A stretch of 5,666 nt of DNA from JBGOTP01 sp041476545 (GTDB taxonomy: Bacteria; Acidobacteriota; Vicinamibacteria; Vicinamibacterales; CAVVIG01): NCBI GenBank assembly GCA_041476545.1, contig JBGOTP010000332.1, forward strand, positions 1-5,666. Direction: 5' to 3'. Under the pieces are notes generated by a model. It had not been told where the DNA came from, searched no databases, and saw only the letters and a list, made by a program, of their open reading frames with translations. Shown one piece after another: positions 1 through 5,571 of the stretch. Each line of letters opens with the position of its first letter. Positions within the stretch are counted from its first letter, which is position 1. Made by a program: the position numbers and the translations under genes.

Positions 1-105
1 ATTCGCGCGGCGAGCGAAGATCGCCGTCGCAAGTCCCGCGGCGCCCGCCCCGACGATCGCGATGTCAGCGGTAGAGACGCAGTCACTCCGAGGCACGGCA
101 AACAC
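1..105 (-). CDS. FAD/NAD(P)-dependent oxidoreductase, N-terminal part (cut by window edge)
   Basis: The minus strand encodes 35 codons that run off the left edge. After about 13 variable residues comes DIAIVGAGAAGLATAIFARR, a textbook Rossmann dinucleotide-binding beta-alpha motif (GxGxxG with a downstream small-residue helix) that binds the ADP part of FAD. The wording resembles the HI0933/BaiN group of flavoproteins, but only the cofactor-binding start is visible, so the substrate and exact family cannot be fixed. A TAG at 114-112 in the same frame limits the start to GTG at 105 or GTG at 96. The first has an AGGA (113-110) only 4 nt upstream; the second has more typical spacing from a TAGGAT -10-like box. 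The gene diverges from the small membrane protein gene at 122. Confidence 0.8.
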   Translation of the reverse strand, partial: MFAVPRSDCVSTADIAIVGAGAAGLATAIFARRAN

Positions 106-106
106 G

Positions 107-115
107 TTATCCTAA
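107..115. promoter_or_regulatory. possible overlapping divergent -10 elements in a 16-bp gap
   Basis: The short stretch between the two divergent starts holds TTATCCTAA. On the plus strand TATCCT (108-113) matches the TATAAT consensus at four of six positions. On the minus strand TAGGAT (114-109) also matches at four of six. A plus-strand start site about 7 nt downstream would fall near 120, making the gene at 122 almost leaderless. A minus-strand start would fall near 102, upstream of GTG 96. No convincing -35 boxes are seen. This is a weak, position-based inference. Confidence 0.25.
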
Positions 116-121
116 GTCCCA

Positions 122-331
122 ATGCTCAACGCCTATGGTCTTCTTGCAGTCACCGCCACACTGCTCTTCTACGCGCTTGAAGATCGTTCTCCAAAGTTCG
201 TTCTGGCCTTCGGCGGCGGATGCCTGGCCTCGGCCGTCTACGGCTTTCTCCAGGGAGCCTGGCCGTTTGGTGTGATCGAGATTGCCTGGACAATTGTCGC
301 CGTCCGGCGCTGGTGGGACCGAACTCATTAG
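122..331 (+). CDS. small two-helix membrane protein, 69 aa, function unknown
   Basis: This is a complete short gene for a hydrophobic protein. Two likely membrane helices lie at about residues 4-19 and 26-44, and a third hydrophobic stretch with tryptophans at 47-62 may be a further helix. The tail ends in a basic RRWWDR motif. The pattern (YALEDRS, then AFGGGCLASAVYGFLQGAWPF, then E-x-x-W before a basic tail) recalls short uncharacterised membrane proteins in Proteobacteria and Acidobacteria; I know no function for them. The start is well pinned: TAA lies in frame at 113-115 and no other start codon precedes the first helix. There is no Shine-Dalgarno sequence, so translation is probably leaderless or nearly so. 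A two-gene set with the divergent oxidoreductase is possible but unproven. Confidence 0.75.
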   Translation: MLNAYGLLAVTATLLFYALEDRSPKFVLAFGGGCLASAVYGFLQGAWPFGVIEIAWTIVAVRRWWDRTH

Positions 332-421
332 CACGCACGAGCAGAACCCTTCGATGGTTGGACCAATCGTACATCCGCGTTCCGACGGAGCCGCCGCCGC
401 GCCCGTTCGCTGCATCTTTGA

Positions 422-451
422 TGGACGTCGGCACGACTCTCTCGCTATATT
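422..451 (+). promoter_or_regulatory. candidate sigma70-type promoter for the DUF294-exonuclease operon
   Basis: A TATATT box (446-451) lies 18 bp downstream of TGGACG (422-427), which matches TTGACA at four of six positions. TATATT is one of very few AT-rich hexamers in this GC-rich gap. Transcription would start near 458, leaving a leader of about 108 nt before the GTG at 566. Read by eye only; no operator or riboswitch fold was recognised in the leader. Confidence 0.3.
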
Positions 452-554
452 TCAGAAGGTCGTCTCCCAATACGACAGCGCCAGTCTTCGGCTCTCCGCA
501 GACATCCGGACCGCGCGGGCGCCCCACGGCTGTCATGTTTCAGTTTCGACGGCC

Positions 555-560
555 AAGGAA
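555..560 (+). promoter_or_regulatory. ribosome binding site fixing a GTG start
   Basis: AAGGAA sits 5 nt before the GTG at 566. It is the clearest Shine-Dalgarno sequence in the window. In that frame no ATG, GTG or TTG occurs between the preceding stop (419-421) and 566, so the GTG start is well supported. Confidence 0.7.
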
Positions 561-565
561 CGTCT

Positions 566-2407
566 GTGGACACTTCCGCTATCCGCTATCGTGTCGCCGA
601 TTTCCTCAAGCAGCATCCGCCCTTTCAGGCCATGGAGGACGGCGACCTCCTCGAGCTCGCGGCGCGAGGGCGCGTCAGGTTTCATGAGGCGAATGAATAC
701 ATCTTGTGGCAAGGGGAACCGCACAAGCTTCACGTGTTTGTGATTCAGCAAGGGACGGTGTCTCTCTGGGACGAAGCGGACGGGCGTGCTGCCTTGCGAG
801 ATGTGCGCGGCGCGGGAGACATGCTGGGGATCGAGCGCTTTACCGACGCTCCTTGTTGCCTTCACTCGGCGAGGTCGGTGAGCGACGTGGTGATCTACTC
901 CTTTCCGGCATCAGACTTCGAGGATCTGGTGCTGAAGTACCCGTACGCGCGCCAGTTCGTGGAGGCCGACGGCACGGTGACCGCAGACTATCAGTGGGCG
1001 AAGGACACGCGCGATCCTCAGAAGATGTTTCTGCACGACGTGGTCGGCCGAAGGGCGCTCGAGAGCTGCAGTGCGCGAATGAGCATTCGCGAGGTTGCGC
1101 AGTCGATGCTGACCACCGGGTCCGACGCGATCGCCGTCGTGGACGGGGACAATCGCGTCCAAGCGGTGGTGACAGTCAGTTCCGTTCTCGCCTGGGTTGC
1201 CGCGGGCGCCGGCAATGCCGAACAGCCGATCACCGGTCTGCTGAGGGGCGCTCCACCTGCGGTCGGGTCGGCCGCGTCGGTCATCGACGGCGTGCTGGCG
1301 ATCGCCGAAGCCGACGCCGACGCGTTGGCCGTGACGTCGGACGGATCCTCAAGCGGCCAGCTTCAGGCGCTCGTGACGTCGAGAGACATCGCCCGAGTAT
1401 TTGGAGATCAGCCCATCTCGATCCTCCGGGAGATTCGACTCGCGGCAAATACCCGAGAACTGCGCGAGCTCAATCACCGCGCGCGCGCATTGGCCTTTCA
1501 GTACCTCACGAGCGCAGCCTCGCTCGACTGGCTTGCACGCTTCGTTTCACTGACCGACGTGAATATCGTGAAACGGATCATCGCGCTTGCGGGCGGGGAG
1601 GGGTCGTCCGCGTGCTGGTGCTTCTGTGGAGTGTCGGGACGGGGAGAATCGCTCACCAGACATGCGCCGCAGATGGTACTCATCGTCGAAGACGAGAGTG
1701 GGCGTCCAGAACTGCAGCAAAGGTACGAGCGTGTGTCCGACGCGCTCACCGAATGCGACTACCTTGCCAGAGTCGACATGACGTTCGACCGCTCATTCCA
1801 TGTGGCGAGCAAGGCCGAGTGGCAGACGCGCTACGAGAAATGGCTGCGCGACCCTGTGCGCGCACAGATGTACCTGGCCCGGCCTTTGTTCGATCTGCGC
1901 CCGGTTCACGGCCGTGAGTCGCTGTGGCACGACGTCGAGGCCACGGTTGTCGGCGCGGTGGACCGCGATCTCCTGCACGTGCTGGCCAACGACTGCCTGG
2001 CGAGTCTGCCGCCGCTGACGTTTTTCCAGGATGCAGTAGTCGAGGAATCCGGCGAGCACACGACCGTCTTTCGACTGGAGCACAGTGCTTTGCGGCCGCT
2101 CGTGGACGTCGGGCGTGTTTTCGGTATGGCGGCGAAAAAGGTGCTCGGCACCTCCACGCGCGAGCGCTTCATGTTTGCCCGAACGCTGCTGCCCGAGCAC
2201 GAATCGATCTTCCGCGAAGCATCCGAGACCCTGCGCATCCTGCTCTGGCAGCAGGCGCGCATCGGGATCGGCCAGGGCACCAGCGGATCAGAGTTGCCGC
2301 CGGTACTGCTCAGCCGCCACGACCGGCACGTCTTGAAAAGTGGTTTCCGCTCCATCCTGCGACTGCTCGAGTTCACCGGCAACTCGCCCTGGTTCGCGAC
2401 GTTATGA
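566..2407 (+). CDS. cNMP-binding-like / CBS-pair / DUF294 nucleotidyltransferase-like protein, 613 aa
   Basis: Likely a cytoplasmic signalling protein of the DUF294 (GlnD-related) family. Domains in order: a cyclic-nucleotide-binding-like beta roll at about residues 18-125, with no clear cAMP-contacting Arg in its phosphate-binding loop; two CBS repeats at about 158-212 and 222-280, which in other proteins bind adenine nucleotides; a nucleotidyltransferase-like domain at about 300-445; and the DUF294 C-terminal helical domain at about 460-608, with the conserved FDLRPVHG (442-449) before it. The family's active-site pattern G-S-x-G-R-x-E followed by D-x-D reads here as GVSGRGE (355-361) followed by A367-P-Q369. 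Both metal-binding aspartates and the Ser are therefore missing, and nucleotidyl transfer is unlikely. The length is normal for the family. The stop overlaps the exonuclease start (ATGA). DUF294 proteins are often beside such exonucleases. The true ligand and partner are unknown. Confidence 0.88.
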   Translation: MDTSAIRYRVADFLKQHPPFQAMEDGDLLELAARGRVRFHEANEYILWQGEPHKLHVFVIQQGTVSLWDEADGRAALRDVRGAGDMLGIERFTDAPCCLHSARSVSDVVIYSFPASDFEDLVLKYPYARQFVEADGTVTADYQWAKDTRDPQKMFLHDVVGRRALESCSARMSIREVAQSMLTTGSDAIAVVDGDNRVQAVVTVSSVLAWVAAGAGNAEQPITGLLRGAPPAVGSAASVIDGVLAIAEADADALAVTSDGSSSGQLQALVTSRDIARVFGDQPISILREIRLAANTRELRELNHRARALAFQYLTSAASLDWLARFVSLTDVNIVKRIIALAGGEGSSACWCFCGVSGRGESLTRHAPQMVLIVEDESGRPELQQRYERVSDALTECDYLARVDMTFDRSFHVASKAEWQTRYEKWLRDPVRAQMYLARPLFDLRPVHGRESLWHDVEATVVGAVDRDLLHVLANDCLASLPPLTFFQDAVVEESGEHTTVFRLEHSALRPLVDVGRVFGMAAKKVLGTSTRERFMFARTLLPEHESIFREASETLRILLWQQARIGIGQGTSGSELPPVLLSRHDRHVLKSGFRSILRLLEFTGNSPWFATL

Positions 2408-3066
2408 CGGAGCAATCGTTCTTCGACCGCTACCGCACGTGCTTCGAAACGACCTGGACCGATGAGACGCCGATTGATCAGGTGCGCTTCGTCGTGCTCG
2501 ATTCTGAGACCACCGGACTGAATCCGCGCACCGATCGCATCATCACGATAGGAGCCATCGCCGTATACGCTCACGAGATCCTGCTGGAGGACTCCTTCGA
2601 CGCGCTTCTGAAAGTTGCTGAAAACACGAGTGCGGTGACGGTGCACGGCATCACTCGCGACGAGACTCGCGGAGGGCTGGAGGAACCGGAAGCGCTGGCG
2701 CGCTTTCTTGACTACCTGCGGGACGGCGTGATCGTTGGACACCATATCGGTCACGACATCGGAACGCTCGACGCCGGCTACGAGCGCGGATGGGGCTTTC
2801 GCACAATGAATCGAAGCCTCGACACGATGGATCTCACGCTGCATCTCGAACGAGGCGGCGCATTCGCCGGCCGTCCGCCGATTCACCGTTTCACGCTGGA
2901 CGCACTGTGCGACATGTTCGATGTGATTCCGCACGACCGCCACACGGCAAGTGGCGACGCCTTCCTGACCGCGCAGGTGTTCCTTCGCCTGCTCAGGCTC
3001 GCTGCACGCCACGGCCGGACGACGCTCTCACGTATTAGCGAACCGTTCGTCGAGGAGACCGAATAG
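2404..3066 (+). CDS. DEDDh-family 3'-5' exonuclease (DNA polymerase III epsilon-like), 220 aa
   Basis: A metal-dependent exonuclease expected to remove nucleotides from 3' ends of DNA or RNA. All DEDDh motifs are visible: Exo I as LDSETTGL with D33 and E35, Exo II as GHHIGHDIGTLD with D118, and Exo III as HTASGDAF with H180 and D185. The protein is little more than the catalytic domain plus a 25-residue N-terminal extension. It lacks the polymerase-binding tail of true DnaQ and any UvrC-type fusion, so a dedicated proofreading role is not implied. The ATG at 2404 overlaps the upstream TGA. There is no Shine-Dalgarno sequence, which fits translational coupling to the DUF294 gene. The frame stays open far upstream, but that part reads as an arginine-rich shadow of the DUF294 gene. 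The 3' end overlaps convergent tadA by 32 bp. Confidence 0.9.
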   Translation: MTEQSFFDRYRTCFETTWTDETPIDQVRFVVLDSETTGLNPRTDRIITIGAIAVYAHEILLEDSFDALLKVAENTSAVTVHGITRDETRGGLEEPEALARFLDYLRDGVIVGHHIGHDIGTLDAGYERGWGFRTMNRSLDTMDLTLHLERGGAFAGRPPIHRFTLDALCDMFDVIPHDRHTASGDAFLTAQVFLRLLRLAARHGRTTLSRISEPFVEETE

Positions 3067-3517
3067 CCCCGTTCCGTTTCTCGCGAAAAAACTGCTGGAC
3101 GAGCTCACGAGCCGGCGCCTCGAGCATCCCACCGGTCACCGCAAAGCGGTGGTTCAGGCCGGGCGTTTCGAGCCCCCGCATCGTAGAGACGAGCGCGCCG
3201 GTTTTTGGTTCCGTGGCGCCGTAGATCACTTCCCGCACGCGCGCGTGGACGAGCGCACCGACACACATGAGGCACGGCTCCATCGTCACGTATATCTCCG
3301 CATCGGTCAGGCGGTAGTTGCCGGCCAGGCGCGCCGCCTCGCGGAGCACGAGGATCTCGGCGTGCGCCGTCGGATCGGACGAGATGATCGGCTGATTGAA
3401 TCCACGCGCGACGATCTGCCCGTTGACGACGAGCACGGCGCCAATCGGCACCTCGCCCGCCGCGAGGCCGAGCCGCGCCTGCTCGAGCGCGGCTTCCATG
3501 AACTGCTCGCGCGACAT
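3035..3517 (-). CDS. tadA: tRNA-specific adenosine deaminase TadA, 160 aa
   Basis: TadA converts adenosine 34 in the anticodon of tRNA-Arg(ACG) to inosine, allowing one tRNA to read several arginine codons; it is normally essential. The zinc deaminase fold is complete: GEVPIGAVLV near residue 21, the TAHAE motif with zinc ligand H52 and proton-shuttling E54, and PCLMC with zinc ligands C82 and C85. The family's GALVSTM and NHRFAVTGG segments follow, then FFREKR. Length is close to the E. coli enzyme. The ATG at 3517 is chosen because MSREQFMEAALEQA aligns with usual TadA starts. A GTG at 3526 would add three residues (MTP). Neither start has a Shine-Dalgarno sequence. The last ten or so residues (AIRSPRRTVR) lie in DNA shared with the convergent exonuclease gene. 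It may be transcribed with the HD-GYP gene upstream, 80 bp away. Confidence 0.95.
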   Translation of the reverse strand: MSREQFMEAALEQARLGLAAGEVPIGAVLVVNGQIVARGFNQPIISSDPTAHAEILVLREAARLAGNYRLTDAEIYVTMEPCLMCVGALVHARVREVIYGATEPKTGALVSTMRGLETPGLNHRFAVTGGMLEAPARELVQQFFREKRNGAIRSPRRTVR

Positions 3518-3543
3518 CGGCGTCACGCTAACACGTTCAGCTA

Positions 3544-3599
3544 GGGATCCGGGATAAGGGATCCGGGGTTCGGGAATTGGGAGTTGGGAGTTGGGATTT
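3544..3599. repeat. G-rich heptamer array, eight units of GGGNNNN; G-quadruplex candidate
   Basis: Eight consecutive 7-bp units begin with GGG at 3544, 3551, 3558, 3565, 3572, 3579, 3586 and 3593 without a break in register. The units are GGGATCC, GGGATAA, GGGATCC, GGGGTTC, GGGAATT, GGGAGTT, GGGAGTT and GGGATTT. Loops of 3-4 nt between G triplets fit the usual quadruplex rule twice over. The two GGATCC copies (3545-3550, 3559-3564) could also pair as a 6-bp hairpin. Similar GGG-headed heptads (GGGNATC) are known from Xanthomonas and Nostoc. The array fills most of the gap between the HD-GYP stop codon and tadA. Its G-rich strand is the template strand for those two genes. Confidence 0.85.
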
Positions 3600-5571
3600 A
3601 CTTACTAAAGACAACCCGCAGGTCGCGGGAGCCCGCGCTCGCGACACGCGGCTCCAGGACCTCGCGCGTGCGCTGAGATTCGCTGCGAATCGCTGAAGCC
3701 ACGATCCGTCCAAGGTGGGGCGCCATCATCTGGACAAGCCGGCTTTGATCGTCGGTGAACGCGTGGGCAGCGGCCGCGTAGGCGGTAAAGACGCCGACGA
3801 GGCGATCGCCGTCCATCAGCGGCGTGCTGAGCGCGCTTCCGAGCTTGACGCCGCGGTCGTAGAGATCGAGCGCCGCGTCCGAATTGGTGATCGTCTGCCG
3901 ACAGGCGGCGACCCAGCCGCTCAGGCGCTCCCCCATCCCGATCGACATCCCGCGGAGGGCTGCCGCGTGGTCGCCGGTCGCGTGGCGCGCCACGAGCCGA
4001 CCGGACGCCGCATCGTGCACGTAGAAAACGTAAGTCGTGTCCCACAGGATCCTGGACAGGTGGGGGGTGGCCAGCGAGGCGGCGTCGCCGAACGTCGCCT
4101 CGCCTCCAAGTATGCGCGACAGGCTGACGATCGCAAGAAGATCGTCCGGCGCGTCGGCACGAATTTCCGTGACGGGCGTCGTCGCCGGCGGCGGCTGCGG
4201 CGCGGAGATCGCGCGGCCGATTCGTGACAAGGCCTCCTGGTGCGCCACCGGTTCCACCGCCTCGGCGGCGATCTCGCGGTAGACCTTGAGGAAGGCGTCG
4301 ACGACCAGAGGGTCATACATCGTACCGCGCCGCTCGACCACGATCTTCATGGCGTCTTCGTCGGTCAACGCCGGGCGGTACGGACGATCCGACGTCAGCG
4401 CATCGTAACAGTCGACGACCGACAGAATGCGCGCGCCAATAGGAATGTCGTCGCCCTTGGTCCCGCGCGGGTAACCGCTTCCGTCCCAGCTCTCGTGATG
4501 CGCGCGCACGATGGGCACCACGGGATAGGGAAAGTCGATCGACGAAAGGATGTCGGCGCCGACGTCGACGTGGAGCTTCATCTGCTCGAATTCGAGCGGG
4601 GTCAGCTTGCCCGGCTTGTTGAGAATGTGTTCCGGAACCGCGAGCTTGCCGGTGTCGTGGAGGAGCGCGGCGGCCTTGATCGCCTTGATCGTCTCCTCGT
4701 CGTGAATGCCCAGTGCATCCGCGAGGCCGATCGCAAATCGCTGAACGCGCCGGATGTGATCGTGCGTGACGCCGTCCTTGGCTTCGATGGCGGTGGCCAG
4801 CGTTTCGATGGTCGACAGGTACAGGCTATCCACCTTCTCGACGTGCCGCTCGGCGTCCCCCAGTCGACCAAGAACCGACCGCAGGGTCATGTGAAAGACA
4901 ATCACGAGCGGCAGCACGGCGGAGGCCGCGAGAACGCCTGCGGAACGCATCACGATGACCAGACAGAACGCCGCAGAGCCCGCCGCAAGGTAGTTAAGGG
5001 AGAGCGGCGCGAGGTGTCGCCACACCGTGACCAAGGCAACGCGCGAATCGAGCGCGATCGCACCTGCCGTCAAACCGGAGTTGAGCCCGAAATACACCGT
5101 CGTCATCGCAACGAGCGGCAGAATTACCCCGGTCACCTGCATCGAGGCACTGAGGAGCGACGCGTGCCCGGTCAGCAGCTGGAAGACGTGGGTCGCCGCC
5201 CAGAGGGACAGTGAGGGCGCCGCGGCGTTGAACAGCAGTTTCCGAATGCCGTAGCCTCGACGCCACGCGAGCCCCGCGCTGTCGACGGCGAGCGCCACCA
5301 TCGCCGGCGCGGGCCCGAACAGCATGGCCGACGCGATGAAGAACGTGTCGGACGCGGAGATGAGCGCACTGACGCCGGGGATCTTTACGGCGCATGCGCC
5401 CGCGATCAGTCCGAGCGCGGTGAAGAGCAGCCACTCGCCGGGCGGCGGGCTGGCCACCAGCGCGTACAGGGAGGTGACGATGGTGACGGCGCCCAAAATG
5501 ATAACGGCCCCGACGTGAATGTCGAGGCCGTTAGAGACAGCGCGCCTTGCTGCTTGGGGGGTCGTGCTCAT
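3598..5571 (-). CDS. membrane-anchored HD-GYP phosphodiesterase with C-terminal GAF domain, 657 aa
   Basis: A probable cyclic-di-GMP phosphodiesterase of the inner membrane. The N-terminal third (about residues 19-232) contains six or seven hydrophobic helices with no recognised ligand site, resembling integral membrane sensor modules. A short helical linker leads to a complete HD-GYP domain at about 250-435: HDHIRR (270-275), the LLHDTGK metal site (303-309), His334, the HHESWDGSGYP signature (358-368), and VVDCYDALTSDRPYRP. A proline-rich linker (about 459-465) precedes a GAF-like domain at about 475-630, whose ligand is unknown. All HD and GYP residues are present, so activity is expected. 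The ATG at 5571 shares its A with the TGA of the upstream gene (TGATG). A TTG directly before it would add one residue. Coupling to the upstream IVWG-repeat gene implies one transcript. The stop codon touches the G-rich array. Confidence 0.9.
   Translation of the reverse strand: MSTTPQAARRAVSNGLDIHVGAVIILGAVTIVTSLYALVASPPPGEWLLFTALGLIAGACAVKIPGVSALISASDTFFIASAMLFGPAPAMVALAVDSAGLAWRRGYGIRKLLFNAAAPSLSLWAATHVFQLLTGHASLLSASMQVTGVILPLVAMTTVYFGLNSGLTAGAIALDSRVALVTVWRHLAPLSLNYLAAGSAAFCLVIVMRSAGVLAASAVLPLVIVFHMTLRSVLGRLGDAERHVEKVDSLYLSTIETLATAIEAKDGVTHDHIRRVQRFAIGLADALGIHDEETIKAIKAAALLHDTGKLAVPEHILNKPGKLTPLEFEQMKLHVDVGADILSSIDFPYPVVPIVRAHHESWDGSGYPRGTKGDDIPIGARILSVVDCYDALTSDRPYRPALTDEDAMKIVVERRGTMYDPLVVDAFLKVYREIAAEAVEPVAHQEALSRIGRAISAPQPPPATTPVTEIRADAPDDLLAIVSLSRILGGEATFGDAASLATPHLSRILWDTTYVFYVHDAASGRLVARHATGDHAAALRGMSIGMGERLSGWVAACRQTITNSDAALDLYDRGVKLGSALSTPLMDGDRLVGVFTAYAAAAHAFTDDQSRLVQMMAPHLGRIVASAIRSESQRTREVLEPRVASAGSRDLRVVFSK

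Larger units (their letters stand above)
332..565. other. 234-bp intergenic region
   Basis: This gap separates the small membrane protein gene from the DUF294 gene. Apart from the candidate promoter and the ribosome binding site, I see no RNA gene, strong hairpin terminator or repeat. Several open frames cross it on both strands, but each overlaps a real gene in the wrong frame and lacks a protein-like composition, so I regard the region as non-coding. Confidence 0.5.

Noticed and set aside
332..565. A small gene or structured RNA in the intergenic gap
   Set aside because: Frames crossing it lack ribosome binding sites and protein-like composition, and I could not find long paired stems by eye.
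706..1917. Plus-strand open frame (403 codons) inside the DUF294 gene
   Set aside because: It is an out-of-frame, Arg-rich translation of DNA whose other frame encodes the CBS and DUF294 domains.
1924..2403. Upstream extension of the exonuclease frame
   Set aside because: The frame is open but overlaps the end of the DUF294 gene and reads as low-complexity Ala/Arg sequence. The ATGA overlap at 2404 and the position of Exo I at residues 33-35 fit the short form.
1906..3012. Long minus-strand open frame (368 codons) opposite the DUF294 and exonuclease genes
   Set aside because: It is antisense to two well-supported genes with intact motifs. Its translation is rich in Arg, Ser and His with no recognisable domain, as expected in GC-rich shadow frames.
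3545..3564. GGATCC-loop-GGATCC as a rho-independent terminator for the flanking genes
   Set aside because: The stem is only 6 bp and lacks a following U-tract in either direction. The exact 7-bp G-triplet register explains the sequence better.
3541..3600. Insertion-sequence scar or mobile element end
   Set aside because: No inverted terminal repeats, target duplication or transposase remnant flank the array; both neighbouring genes are intact.
4240..5214. Plus-strand open frame (324 codons) opposite the HD-GYP gene
   Set aside because: The translation is dominated by Arg, Asp, Gly and Val with no domain, and it mirrors the coding frame of a complete HD-GYP protein.
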